Part shown: in pieces, positions 23,920-35,896 of the stretch
Layout: each line of letters begins with the position of its first letter
Numbering within the stretch: the stretch's first letter is position 1
DNA from: Polytrichum commune
Taxonomy: Eukaryota > Streptophyta > Polytrichopsida > Polytrichales > Polytrichaceae
Length of the DNA: 64,000 nt
Reading direction: 5' to 3'
Assembly: GCA_950295325.1 (NCBI GenBank)
Contig: OX485803.1
Coordinates: 20,956,001 to 21,020,000 of the forward strand
Notes under the pieces: generated by a model
Database searches by the model: none
Told to the model about the DNA's origin: nothing
What the model saw: the letters and a program-made list of their open reading frames with translations, nothing else
Translations under genes and position numbers: made by a program

Positions 23920-24892
23920 TGTCGCGCACCTCTCCATGAGGAGTGCCCGAAACACCATGGGCACAAGGGGGACCCCGGAGTGACACCCGGGACTTGTGGC
24001 GCCGTTGGTGAGAGGGCCCAAGTGATCCTAGTGTGGGTGAGGGCCCCGGGCGTTGGGAACGCCTCCCACCCACGAAGACTAGGAGGCACAAGGGTAAGGC
24101 CATGAGCTATGCGTAGCTCATGGCGTGGTGATTCTAGAAAGCTCAAGAACACCTCAATCGGAGGTGTGAGCTAGGAGTTATGGCCATTTGAGTGGGGCGC
24201 TGTCCCGGGACAGCGCCCTGGTACAGCAGTGCCTGGGAGTGATTCCCGGGACTGCCAAGGTTCAAACACGCATAACTTCGTGAAGACTTGCCCGAATGGG
24301 GCAAGCGAGGAGTCCATCGGCATCTACGTGAAGCGTAGATGAGGATGGAGTGGTTGGTTGTTATGATCAGACATCATACAAGGAAGTTATGATGGTCTGA
24401 AGCTGCTGGGGGGGTTCTAGGCCCAGCAGCTAAGGGAAAATGTCCACTTGGCCCCAACTCTTGGTAGAGAGACAAGAGGTTGGTTGGCGGTGGGGTAGGG
24501 GCTCCGTGTAGAGTCCTAGAGGCTTATATGGGTGAGGTGGTGTGGCCTCACCCACCCGAGGCCGAACGGCAAGGCCTCCATGGGCTTTGGCCTATTGTGA
24601 GGCCATAGTTGCCTAGTATGGTTCGGGTTGTTGTAGTGTTGCTCCGGCAACGCGATGATCAACATGGGATTGGACTTCCATGGATGGAAGTCCACATTGG
24701 GGAAATGGGCTACCAATTAAGGGGTGAGTCCCGAAAGCAAAGTAGGAGGGTTGGTTCCCTCCTATGAACTATTGGTCCGGGGTAAGAGGAGCTATCCATT
24801 GGCATGGCGGAATGCGAATGGTTAGCGCTCGTAACCTTTGCTAGAAACGAAAATTGGCAAGATTGTTAAGGGACCTAGCAAGGGTTGCGACA
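23920..24892 (+). repeat. Element B 3' LTR (973 bp)
   Basis: Same ends and length as 18073-19045. Followed by the duplication GCGCC. Confidence 0.94.
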
Positions 24893-24897
24893 GCGCC

Positions 24898-25173
24898 CCA
24901 CTCAAATGGCCATAACTCCTAGCTCACACCTCCGATTGAGGTGCTCTTGAGCATTCTAGAATCACCACGCCATGAGCTACGCATAGCTCATGGCCTTACC
25001 CTTGTGCTTCCTAGTCTCAGTGGGTGGGAGGCGTTCCCAACGCCCGGGGCCCTCACCCACACTAGGATCACTTGGGCCCTCTCACCAATGGCGCCACAAG
25101 TCCCGGGTGTCACTCCGGGGTCCCCCTTGTGCCCATGGTGTTTCGGGCACTCATTATGGAGAGGTGCGCGACA
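24898..25173 (-). repeat. Element A 5' LTR, second part
   Basis: Resumes the A LTR after element B and ends GGTGCGCGACA. It is followed by GCAAC, the target duplication of A. Confidence 0.92.
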
Positions 25174-25728
25174 GCAACCCTCCGATTTCGGCCTGCGTAC
25201 AATCTGTAATGAAAGCATTCGGCATCCAATCTTCTTGCACTTGGGCCAATTTCGTGGCGAGCGCCCTCATCCATGGCTCAAGATCGGGTTGCTTGGAACT
25301 AGAAGTAATAATGTACGCCACGGGCACTCCGTTTAGCCAATCATCAAAGACCATGAAGGTGTAGAGCGGAATCTGCAACCACAAGGAAAAAAAATTACAT
25401 TACAGGCTCCGGGAACATAGACATTATAGAGAAATATGTTGTAACATGGATTGTGGCAAAACAAGTACATCTTACACTTTGTAACATGACAGTTCATAGA
25501 AAAACATAGCTTCAAACTTTATTCTCATTTTTTGCAAACGTGGAATCAATGGACACAGTTTTTTTATGGCCGTGCTTGAGCATCATATCTTGTTGCCATC
25601 CTGTTTGGATACCTATCGTGAATGGAATGTTGGCACGTGTAATAGAGCCGCGAACATGTACACCGGACTCTTTGTAGTAGAACACGAGCAGGGGATGTTC
25701 TTGCACCCACATGCGAACTGTCGCAACC
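25174..25728 (-). pseudogene. MULE transposase, middle part (two catalytic Asp)
   Basis: This is the central transposase core on the minus strand. The first catalytic Asp is in SIDSTFAKN (about 25535), followed by a 145-bp intron (25517-25373; donor GTTTGA, acceptor TTGCAG). Splicing joins ...NENK to IPLYTFMVFDDW, which matches the usual MULE pattern of a TF.TN..KYPLY run. The second Asp is in FITDCTQAE (about 25195). At 25174 the frame is cut by element A. Removing A and one GCAAC copy carries the frame straight into the WPGVKVF...CLWH part at 2516. At 25728 it is cut by remnant C and continues upstream at 34770. Confidence 0.82.
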
Positions 25729-26692
25729 CTTGCTAGCCCCCCTTGACAATCTTGCCAATTTTCAATTCTAGCAAAGGTTACGAGCGCTAACCATTTGCAT
25801 TCCGCCATGCTAATGGTTAGCTCCTCCTACCCCGGACCTTATAGTTCATAGGAGGGAACCAACCCTCCTACTTTGCTTTCGGGACTCACCCCTTAATCGG
25901 TAACTCATTTCTTGGATGTGGACTTCCATCCATGGAAGTCCAATCCTATGTTGATCATCGCGTTGCCGGAGCAACACTACAACAACCCGAACCATACTAG
26001 GCAACTATGGCCTCACAATGGGCCAATGCCCATGGAGGCCGTGCCGTTCGGCCTCGGGTGGGTGAGGCCACACCACCTCACCCATATAAGCCTCTAGGAC
26101 TTCACGCGGGGCCCCTACCCCACCGTCAACCAACCTCTTGTCTCTCTACCAAGAGTTGGGGCCAAGTGGACATTTTCCTTTAGCTGCTGGGCCTAGAACC
26201 CCCTAGCAGCTTCAGACCATCATAACTTCCTTGTATGATGTCTGATCATAACAACCAACCACTCCATCTTCATCTACGCTTTACGTAGATGCCGATGGAC
26301 TCCTCACTTGCCCCATTCGGACAAGTACTGAGGACGTTATGCCTGTTTGAACCTTGGCAGTCCCGGGAATCACTCCCAGGCACTGCTGTACCAGGGCGCT
26401 GTCCCGGGACAGCGCCCCACTCAAATGGCCATAACTCCTAGCTCACACCTCCGATTGAGGTGTTCTTGAGCTTTCTAGAATCACCACGCCATGAGCTACG
26501 CATAGCTCATGGCCTTACCCTTGTGCCTCCTAGTCTTCGTGGGTGGGAGGCGTTCCCAACGCCCGGGGCCCTCACCCACACTAGGATCACTTGGGCCCTC
26601 TCACCAACGGCGCCACAAGTCCCGGGTGTCACTCCGGGGTCCCCCTTGTGCCCATGGTGTTTCGGGCACTCCTCATGGAGAGGTGCGCGACA
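25729..26692 (-). repeat. Remnant C left LTR (964 bp)
   Basis: TGTCGCAACCC to GGTGCGCGACA, followed by the usual polypurine-tract sequence on the minus strand, so it was a 3' LTR. Confidence 0.9.
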
Positions 26693-26955
26693 CTCACCCC
26701 CACCAAACGGAGTCGATGCCCTCATCGACTATACTCGTAGTCGGCACACCAATTCTCAAGTTGCCATCCTCTATGGTGCGGCATTGTGTTTACCTTAGGG
26801 CGCGACACTTGCTAGGTCCCTTGCTAGGTCCCTTAACAACCCTTGCTAGGTCCCTTAACAATCTTGCCAATTTTCAATTCTAGCAAAGGTTACGAGCGCT
26901 AACCATTCGCATTCCGCCATGCTAATGGATAGCTCCTCTTACCCCGGACCAATAG
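26693..26955 (-). repeat. Remnant C deletion joint and start of right LTR
   Basis: The 3' untranslated sequence stops at GGGCGCGAC and fuses to an LTR start with tandem partial repeats of the CTTGCTAGGTCCC motif. The LTR then runs to AATAG, where element D is inserted. Confidence 0.78.
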
Positions 26956-27930
26956 TGTCGCAACCCTTGCTAGCCCCCCCTTGACCATCTTGCCAATTTT
27001 CAATTCTAGCAAAGGTTACGAGTCGCTAACCCTTCGCATACCGCCATGCCAATGGTTAGCTCCTCTAACCCCGGACCATTAGTTCATAGGAGGGGAACCA
27101 ACCCTCCTACTTTACTTTCGGGACTCGCCCCTTAATCGGTAACCCATTCCTAGATGTGGACTTCCATCCATGGAAGTCCAATCCCATGTTGATCATCGCG
27201 TTGCCGGAGCAACACTACAACAACCCGAAGCATACTAGGCAACTATGGCCTCACATTGGGCCAATGCCCATAGAGGCCGTGCCGTTCGGCCTCGGGTGGG
27301 TGAGGCCACACCACCTCACCCATATAAGCCTCTAGGACTCTACGCGGGGCCCCTACCCCACCGTCAACCAACCTCTTGTCTCTCCACCAAGAGTTGGGGC
27401 CAAGTGGACATTTTCCCTTAGCCGCTGGGCCTAGAAGCCCCCATCAGCTTCAGACCATCATAACTTCCTTGTATGATGTCTGATTCCAACAATTAACCAC
27501 TCCATCCTCATCTACGCTTCAGGTAGATGCCGATGGACTCCTCACTTGCCCCATTCGGGCAGGTATTGAGGACGTTATGCCTATTTGAACCTTGGCAGTC
27601 CCGGGAATCACTCCCAGGCACTGCTGTACCAGGGCGCTGTCCCGGGACAGCGCCCCACTCAAATGGCCATAACTCCTAGCTCACACCTCCGCTTGAGGTG
27701 ATCTTGAGCATTCTAGAATCACCATGCCATGAGCTACGCATAGCTCATGGCTTTACCCTTGTGCCTCCTAGTCTCCGTGGGTGGGAGGCGTTCCCAACGC
27801 CCGGGGCCCTCACCCACACTAGGATCACTTGGGCCCTCTCACCAACGGCGCCACAAGTCCCGGGTGTCACTCCGGGGTCCCCCTTGTGCCCATGGTGTTT
27901 CGGGCACTCCTCATGGAGAGGTGCGCGACA
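26956..27930 (-). repeat. Element D 3' LTR (975 bp)
   Basis: TGTCGCAACCC to GGTGCGCGACA, preceded by AATAG. Confidence 0.94.
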
Positions 27931-28744
27931 CTCACCCCCACCAAACGGAGTCGATGCCCTCATCGACTATACTTGTAGTCGGGACACCAATTCTCAAGTT
28001 GCCATCCTCTATGGTGCGGCATTGTGTTTACCTTAGGGCGCGACCCCCACAATGCATCTTCAAATTTGGCATAGTCCCAAAGGTGTCGTTCCTAGGTGGT
28101 CCATTAGGGACCTTGGATCTCTCCTCCAAGGACCTAACCTACACTAAACCCACCTACTTTGGGACTCATTCGGGTTGCCCCTCCTTTGGGGCCTCCCCCG
28201 TTAGGCTCCACTAGCCTAACGTGACACATCTAGGCGAGACTTCAACGCTTCCACTAAGTTGTCTCGGTTGCAACTCCGAGATGGCTTTCCATTGTTAAGC
28301 CACGCCTCGATCGCACGGGGGTGATGCCAAGTCCCGCCCGACTCGGTTCCCACTTTGCTCTTTCGAGACATGGGTTCATGACTCCCATGCGCCAACTTTC
28401 GTTCGCTCGCGGGTAGCACTTTTATGAGCACGCGCCATCACCTTGTCCCCGCCCGGACAAGCCCACAACTAAGAAGTTTCTTGGTTTTATCCAAGGCCCC
28501 TCCAAGCCATGGCCCCCAATTACTCGGCTTACCCAACCTAGTTTGGCATGTCTATTCCCCCTCTTCCATTAACCAAGCACAAGTACAAGACTAGGACCTC
28601 ATCTCATACTTTTCTCTTTGCACCACTAAAGTTTGGACTTTATTCCCTCAAGCCAAAGAACAAGTTCATGTTGTGGAGCAATTAGCCTCGAAGCTAAGTG
28701 TGCTACTAGCGTCTCTCCCCCACTAAAGGAGATTGATGTCCTCA
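27931..28744 (-). other. Element D 3' untranslated region
   Basis: Non-coding, homologous to 3493-4307, with the polypurine tract at the LTR border (27931-27942). No gene seen. Confidence 0.72.
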
Positions 28745-31700
28745 TCAATGCCTACGCTTCATTTTATTGGAATCCTTAGCCTTAATTTCTTCAAAGTGCT
28801 TTACCAATTCCTTGGCGTTCATCATGTCTCTTGCCGCTACCCAAACGACTTCTTTCTTATGGTATCCTCACCATTTCACCAAGTACTCCTTTGTACATTT
28901 TTCTTTCCTTTTCATTTGGGCTTCCTACACTTGAGGATGCCCTCCTACCTCATGTTCCAAATAACATCCACAAGGTTGGGAGGTGGCCTAATCACTTGCT
29001 TGTGATCGGGCCACAAGGTGTCGTCCATAAATGGCTTTAGGAATGAGACATGAAATGTCGGATGCACTTTGATCTCCGGCGGTAATTCCAACTTATACAT
29101 GTCCTTGAACACTTGTTCCACAATGGAAAACGAAGCTCCAACTTTGGACATGAATTTTGGAGTGAGGCCTTCCGACTAAGTGAAGTTGTTCACATTCAAC
29201 AACACCTTTTGGCCCACCTCATTCTCCACTTCGCGTCTTCCGGCATTGACTTGCACTTCGTAGCACCTTCGGGCTTTCTCCACCAACAACTTGGTCATCT
29301 CCAAGACTTGTTTACCATCCTTGGCCAAGTCCTCACCATCTTGGTTGAACTCTAGTGTTGAATGTGCCCCCTCGAGAGCTAGGTTAATAGGTTGGAGCGC
29401 ATCCACTCCATAAGCCACCACGAAAGACCACCACTTGGTTGCCAAGTGTGTGGCTACATTACAACTAAATTCCGCTCGACCCACATAGTCCGCCCAATCT
29501 CCTTGGTCCGCCCCCACCAAGTTCCTCAAGTATTGCTTCAAGACTCCATTCACACGCTCCGTTTTCCCATCCATTTGGGAATGCAAGGTCGTGCTAAACC
29601 TTAGTTTCATTCCGACCTCCTTAGAGAAATGCATTGAAAATGCATTTGTGACCTTTGGATCTTGATCCCACACAATCACTCTTGGCAACCCGTGGTGTCT
29701 CACCCATCCTTTGAGAAAAGGCTATGCGGTCTCCAACGCGGTGGCGGTTCCCACAATCGGCACCATGTGTGCCAACTTGGCAAACCGCTCTACCATCAAC
29801 AAGATGGCATCACACCCATGTGACTCCGGCAAACTTGTGATCAAGTCCATGCACATACTATGTCATGGCCCCGGTGGGATAGGCAACGGTTGCGAGAAAC
29901 CGCCTTGCTTTTGGTAAGAGGCTTGGTTCACTTGGCACTTTATTCACGCCTTCACAAAGTGGGCTATATCCTCCTTTATGCACCGCCAACGGTACCTCTT
30001 TCACACCATTCTATGGCGGTTGTTTCTTTCTCGTTTATGGCCGGGAATAGGACTATCATATTCCTCCTTCAAAACCGATAGCCTCAACTTGCCTTGTGGC
30101 ACATACACCCAACTTTGCTTGCACTTGAACAATCCGTCCACCAACTTAACCTCTTTGAGCACCTTGCTCTTGCGAAGCTCACCTAAAAGCTTTTGTGCTT
30201 TGGGGTAGTTAATTTACCCCTCCCGTATCTTGCATCACAAGTTTCCTTCGCCGGCACACATTAGCCACAAGGTTTGGATGGTTCTCATTGCTTGGAACTC
30301 TTCCGGTCTACTTCGCTCGTCCGGCACCACATTTCCACGGTCCGGTTTGTGGATCAAATCCACCTTCATAAGCGCCAAACTATCATGCCCACTTACGCTT
30401 GAATGTCAAAATTCTTTTAGGACACCTTGTCCATGTAGACCTTTGCTTTGTGCGACACCAAATAGTGTCGCCACATTTTCAAGCAATGCACTACGGCAAA
30501 GAAGTTCTTTGTCATGAGTTGGTTGTCTTCTTTGACAACCATCGAGCTTAATGCTCCCATATGCAATGGCCATCCAATTACACATAATCCACCATTGGCA
30601 AAGTCATTCACCCCCATATGCACCTCAAAAGGTTTGTCAAGCTCCACGAACTTGAGCACGGGCGTCTAAGAACACTTGTTCTTAAGCTCCCCAAAGACTT
30701 GGTGGCAAGGCTCATCCCACTCTTGGGATAGCCATTTCTTCCACAAGTCGGATAAGGTCGGATAACCATCAAGCTTAACGCTCTCATATGCAATGATCAT
30801 CCATCTTACATTAACCATCCGCCAATGGCAAAGTCACTCGCCCCCCCGTATGCACCTCAAAAGGTTTGTCAAGCTCCGCGAACTTGAACACGGGTGGCAA
30901 AAACAACTTTGTATTAAGCTCCCCAAAGACTTTGGGGCAAGGCTCATCCCACTCTTGAGATAGCCATTTCTTTCACAAGTCGCACAAGGTTTAACAACCT
31001 TTAAGCTTAATGCTCCCATATGCAATGGGCATCCATCTTTGATCAACATCCGCCAATGGTAAAGTTACTCGCCCCCGTATGCACCTCAAAAGGTTTGTCA
31101 AATTTCGCAAACTTGAGCACGGGCGGCGAAGAGAACTTGGTCTTAAGCTCCTTAAAGACTTGGTGGCAAGGCTCATCCCACTTTTGGGATAGCCATTTCT
31201 TGCATAAGTTGGACAAGGTCGGACAACTATCGAGCTTCATGCTCTTATATGCAATGGCCATCCATTTTGCCTCAACATCCGCCAATGCTAAAGTCACTCG
31301 CCCCCGGATGCACCTCAAAAGGTTTGTCAAAGTCCGCGAACTTAAGCACGGGCGGCGAAGAGAACTTGTTTTTGAGCTCCCCAAAGGCTTGGTGACAAGG
31401 CTCATCCCACACTTGGGATAGCCATTTTTCTCAATAAGTTGAATAAGGTCCTAGCAACCTTAGAAAACTCTCGAATGAAGTGGTGGTACTAATTGGCTAG
31501 GCCAACAAATGACCTAAGCCCTTTTTGAATCAAGGGCCAATTCTCCTTTTGGATTGCCTTGACATTCTTCATGTTTGTCCACCAACTTCCTTTGTCACCA
31601 CATACCTAAAGAACTCAATCTCTCGTTGAGCAAAGTTGTTTTTAACTCCTTGGCGGTAATTTTCTTGGGCAACACATTGGTGAATACATCCTTGTATCTT

Positions 31701-32889
31701 ACCAACATCACACCAATGTTGTTTGGGGGAGGCCCATCTTTCCTAGCCTCCCCATACGTTCCTTGGAGTTGCTCCAATTGAACCACGACCATTATGTTTT
31801 CTATTTTTCATTCGGTCCATTAAGACCAAATTCAACTTAGGTCCTCCTACCATAGGAGTCCTTGTCAATTTGAACTTCAATTCTTTGCCATTATGACACA
31901 TCATAATGCACCGCAAGCACACCGGCTTGCACCTCACATCTATCATGTGAGTTTCAAAGAAGGCGGCCTTCACAATGACATGCATTTCATCTATTTCACT
32001 TGGTGTGAAATTTTGACAAAAATCCAATGTCTCACATTGAAAGGTTACATGCATCGCGGCCTCCTTTGTCTCATGCGGTTTGCCCTTTCCAAACCGCACC
32101 TTGGTGGGCTTGCCCGCTCTACCAATCGGCAAGCCCCAACTCCCTTATGAGTTTTGGGCTCAAGAAGGAGTGGTAGCCTCTTTGTCAATACATGAGACAT
32201 TTGTCCCATTCATTTGAGCCTCAAGGTACAATAGACTTGGCCTCGGCTTAAGGCTACTAGCCTTGGCCACAATGTCATCGTCTTACATTCGGTCCGCGGC
32301 ATAAGTATTATTTGGCGTGGTACCTATCTCCCCTCAACGTCCATTGTTGTAAGGCACCGCCAAATTTCTTATTGGGGTCATCGGCTTTAATGCTCGTTGC
32401 AATTTTGATGATCACCGCCACAACCTCAATAAACTTTGGGAAATTAGAACTTGGTATTCACCACCCGCTTTTGAAACCCCATCTAAAACGATGTGTTTCT
32501 TGGCCAACTAGTCAATCTTAGTTGTACCATTCGTTATGGTGGTTAAATCGCAAACATAGGCCTAAAAGCCTTGAGTGCCGTATTTGCACCCATTCCAACT
32601 TCACCACATTCTAAGCAATTTGGATTGGAATTTCAATCCAACATTACCACCGTCCAAGCTTTCGGATGCATTCGGTATTCTAGCCCCCGAATATTTTTCG
32701 AGGTGTGCGGGAGCCCTTTCAAAGCACTCCTCCATTTTCCTCACCGAATCCACCCTCATGCCCACCATTGTCATTAGAATCAATGGTATGGTCAAAATCC
32801 ACTTGCACATAATCCTTGTTCCAATTTGAGCCTCACAACCTTTTGGAAACCCCGGGCTCACCATCATAACCCGCATTTTTGATAGCCAT
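28745..32889 (-). pseudogene. Element D gag-pol remnant
   Basis: It extends from the gag ATG at 32889 to the stop at 28745. Gag pieces are at 32440-32889 and a protease-flank fragment at 31743-32132. RT/RNase H pieces lie at 30417-31560 with the segment near the RNase H start repeated four times. Integrase is at 29176-29900 with motifs LPRVIVWDQDPK, GDWADYVG and NVATHLATK. The chromodomain region at 28745-29151 is frameshifted. The shared lineage nonsense codon is at 29722-29724. Many other stops are present. Not functional. Confidence 0.86.
30541..31445 (-). repeat. Four-copy tandem repeat of RNase H-coding segment in D
   Basis: The marker GATAGCCATTT recurs near 30729, 30959, 31189 and 31420, a period of about 230 bp. 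Each unit runs from the linker after the reverse transcriptase into the start of RNase H (FEVHT...). Intact E and element A have one unit, B two and G three. Confidence 0.85.
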
Positions 32890-32920
32890 GTCTACCTCAA
32901 AGTGCTAGCTCAAAAATTGG

Positions 32921-32938
32921 AACCCTGCTCTGATACCA
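32921..32938 (-). other. Primer binding site of element D (tRNA-iMet)
   Basis: The minus strand reads TGGTATCAGAGCAGGGTT, two bases from the 5' LTR. Confidence 0.9.
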
Positions 32939-32940
32939 CG

Positions 32941-33915
32941 TGTCGCAACCCTTGCTAGCCCCCCCTTGACCATCTTGCCAATTTTCAATTCTAGCAAAGG
33001 TTACGAGTCGCTAACCCTTCGCATACCGCCATGCCAATGGTTAGCTCCTCTAACCCCGGACCATTAGTTCATAGGAGGGGAACCAACCCTCCTACTTTAC
33101 TTTCGGGACTCGCCCCTTAATCGGTAACCCATTCCTAGATGTGGACTTCCATCCATGGAAGTCCAATCCCATGTTGATCATCGCGTTGCCGGAGCAACAC
33201 TACAACAACCCGAAGCATACTAGGCAACTATGGCCTCACATTGGGCCAATGCCCATAGAGGCCGTGCCGTTCGGCCTCGGGTGGGTGAGGCCACACCACC
33301 TCACCCATATAAGCCTCTAGGACTCTACGCGGGGCCCCTACCCCACCGTCAACCAACCTCTTGTCTCTCCACCAAGAGTTGGGGCCAAGTGGACACTTTC
33401 CCTTAGCCGCTGGGCCTAGAAGCCCCCATCAGCTTCAGACCATCATAACTTCCTTGTATGATGTCTGATTCCAACAATTAACCACTCCATCCTCATCTAC
33501 GCTTCAGGTAGATGCCGATGGACTCCTCACTTGCCCCATTCGGGCAGGTATTGAGGACGTTATGCCTATTTGAACCTTGCCAGTCCCGGGAATCACTCCC
33601 AGGCACTGCTGTACCAGGGCGCTGTCCCGGGACAGCGCCCCACTCAAATGGCCATAACTCCTAGCTCACACCTCCGCTTGAGGTGATCTTGAGCATTCTA
33701 GAATCACCATGCCATGAGCTACGCATAGCTCATGGCTTTACCCTTGTGCCTCCTAGTCTCCGTGGGTGGGAGGCGTTCCCAACGCCCGGGGCCCTCACCC
33801 ACACTAGGATCACTTGGGCCCTCTCACCAACGGCGCCACAAGTCCCGGGTGTCACTCCGGGGTCCCCCTTGTGCCCATGGTGTTTCGGGCACTCCTCATG
33901 GAGAGGTGCGCGACA
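32941..33915 (-). repeat. Element D 5' LTR (975 bp)
   Basis: Same ends and length as 26956-27930. Differences seen near 33394 and 33579. Confidence 0.94.
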
Positions 33916-33920
33916 AATAG

Positions 33921-34769
33921 TTCATAGGAGGGAACCAACCCTCCTACTTTGCTTTCGGGACTCACCCCTTAATCGGTAACCCATTTCCCCAATGTGGACT
34001 TCCATCCATGGAAGTCCAATCCTATGTTGATCATCGCGTTGCCGGAGCAACACTACAACAACCCGAAGCATACTAGGCAACTATGGCCTCACAATAGGCC
34101 AAAGCCCATGGAGGCCTTGCCGTTCGGCCTCGGGTGGGTGAGGCCACACCACCTCACCCATATAAGCCTCTAGGACTCTACACGGAGCCCCTACCCCACC
34201 GCCAACCAACCTCTTGTCTCTCTACCAAGAGTTGGGGCCAAGTGGACATTTTCCTTTAGCTGCTGGGCCTAGAACCCCCGCAGCAGCTTCAGACCATCAT
34301 AACTTCCTTGTATGATGTCTGATCATAACAACCAACCACTCCATCCTCATCTACGCTTCACGTAGATGCCGATGGACTCCTCGCTTGCCCCATTCGGGCA
34401 AGTCTTGAGGAAGTTATGCCTGTTTGAACCTTGGCAGTCCCGGGAATCACTCCCAGGCACTGCTGTACCAGGGCGCTGTCCCGGGACAGCACCCCACTCA
34501 AATGGCCATAACTCCTAGCTCACACCTCCGATTGAGGTGATCTTGAGCATTCTAGAATCACCACGCCATGAGCTACGCATAGCTCATGGCCTCACCCTCA
34601 TGCCTCCTAGTATTTGTGGGTGGGAGGCGTTCCCAACGCCCGGGGCCCTCACCCACACTAGGATCACTTGGGCCCTCTCACCAACGGCGCCACAAGTCCC
34701 GGGTGTCACTCCGGGGTCCCCCTTGTGCCCATGGTGTTTCGGCCACTCCTCATGGAGAGGTGCGCGACA
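33921..34769 (-). repeat. Remnant C right LTR, second part
   Basis: Resumes the C LTR after D and its duplication, and ends GGTGCGCGACA against the MULE N-terminal exon. Confidence 0.88.
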
Positions 34770-35896
34770 CCTCCCTTCTTTCGCACACTTCCAAGAAGCG
34801 TTTCCTATCTTTTGCCATTATTTGCGGGATGAACAAACCCAATCGCAGATGAGTCATGATGAAATCCCGAACATGCGGTGACAGGTAGCTAGAGAATCTG
34901 CTCTTATGGCCGGTCTTTGTGGCACCATGGCAGAAGAACTCTTCCAAGTTCACATGTTGCATCTGGTGGTACGTTATTTCTGCGACGGATGGCTCTAGGT
35001 AGAGACGCTTGACAACAAAACCGCATTGGCAACCCCTTCGTTGCCCAAAACTTCGCATCCTGGCGGATGTGCGAGGACCTGTGTGAGCCTTCCCATTTGG
35101 AACATATTTTCCCTTGAAGTCGAGTTTTCGTTTCTTCTAGTACATATCCTTTATAACAACTGGTATGTGCGAGGCATTGTCATTTGGACCATACTGGCAG
35201 TGATACCTGAGGCAGACAAAAAGTGATGGAAAGGATAGTCAGGTATGAGATGTCACATTGAAGTTTTAGTGTTGTAACATTGCAACATGCAGAATGGAAT
35301 TTGAATTGCAGGTTACGAACACACCTGATGACAGCCGAGTAGCTGTTCCAACGGGGGAATGCTAGTTTCCCTTGCTCGTTCGATGATGTGCCTTGGCAAA
35401 CAAATTTGCAGGGAGCATCAAAGCGGGCATCCTCACCTTTAACAAAATCGTGGACTCGTGCCCAATGTATGTACGCAACTGAAACTGCTGTATGAGTCCT
35501 GGGGTCACTCCTCCTCCTCCCTTTCACCCGGATCTGCCTTGCCCACGATAGGTCAGTGTGCATGAAGTTTCCTGTATGAGGTCTCTGAACCAAACTGCTC
35601 AGCCGCTGAAACTCCCCTTTGTGCGCTTCCCGGTATGTAGACTCATACGAGGGATGCACGGGCAAGGGCATGCAAAGTGTTTGTTCAGTACCATGGTCTC
35701 CATCTCGGAGAACCTCAGTTGGCATTTCGACACAAGATCCCATTGGCGATCTGTTGTGGAACACTCGGAGGACCTCCACATGCTCGTGCATGCAATGACG
35801 TCCTAAACCCTGCAAGCAATGATGAGCATAATGGACATAATGCACCAAGCACAAGGTGGGGAGTGGCAATATGTGTAACATGAGCCATGATTGCAA
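34770..35896 (-). pseudogene. MULE transposase, N-terminal part
   Basis: The upstream portion of the same transposase gene. On the minus strand an exon ending at 35325 holds RFDAPCKFVCQGTS and PRWNSYSAV. A 118-bp intron follows (35324-35207; donor GTGTGT, acceptor CCTCAG). The next exon (35206-34770) has CQCGFVVKRLYL, a His/Cys-containing stretch and a run of hydrophobic helices ending EVCERREV. The frame then meets remnant C. It continues in frame at 25728 (RMWVQEHP) if C is removed with one shared base. The true start codon is not resolved; the frame is open to about 35896. No Mutator terminal repeat could be identified. Confidence 0.7.

Larger units (their letters stand above)
18073..24892 (+). 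mobile_element. Defective Ty3/Gypsy element B (6820 bp)
   Basis: A plus-strand element with 973-bp LTRs, primer site and polypurine tract, flanked by the duplication GCGCC (18068-18072 and 24893-24897). It sits inside the 5' LTR of element A in opposite orientation. Its LTRs differ at about three positions by eye. Gag-pol is broken throughout, so copying must have used proteins from another element. Confidence 0.95.
2517..25173 (-). mobile_element. Defective Ty3/Gypsy element A with nested insertions
   Basis: A is a minus-strand Gypsy element bounded by TGTCGC...GCGACA ends and the 5-bp duplication GCAAC (2512-2516 and 25174-25178). The target is the MULE transposase reading frame. Its own length without nested inserts is about 6.6 kb. 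It contains a solo LTR (6274-7250), a TTAA-flanked MITE (8138-8963), intact element E (9313-16713) and element B (18073-24892). Its LTRs differ at about four of 976 positions by eye, but gag-pol is broken by many stops and frameshifts. This mismatch between young LTRs and ruined genes points to mobilisation in trans. Confidence 0.92.
26956..33915 (-). mobile_element. Defective Ty3/Gypsy element D (6960 bp)
   Basis: A minus-strand element with 975-bp LTRs that differ at about two positions by eye. It is flanked by the duplication AATAG (26951-26955 and 33916-33920) inside the right LTR of C. The interior is a broken gag-pol carrying four tandem copies of an RNase H-coding segment. Confidence 0.95.
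25729..34769 (-). mobile_element. Remnant Gypsy element C, internally deleted, with element D nested
   Basis: C consists of a left LTR (25729-26692), about 115 bp of 3' untranslated sequence, then a right LTR (about 26808-26955 plus 33921-34769). Nearly the whole interior is gone. The deletion joint at 26800-26860 carries three partial copies of TTGCTAGGTCCCTTAACAA. The MULE coding frame flanks it, but there is no 5-bp target duplication: the flanks read GCGAAC before and CCTCCC after, sharing only one C. Element D sits in the right LTR. Confidence 0.8.
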
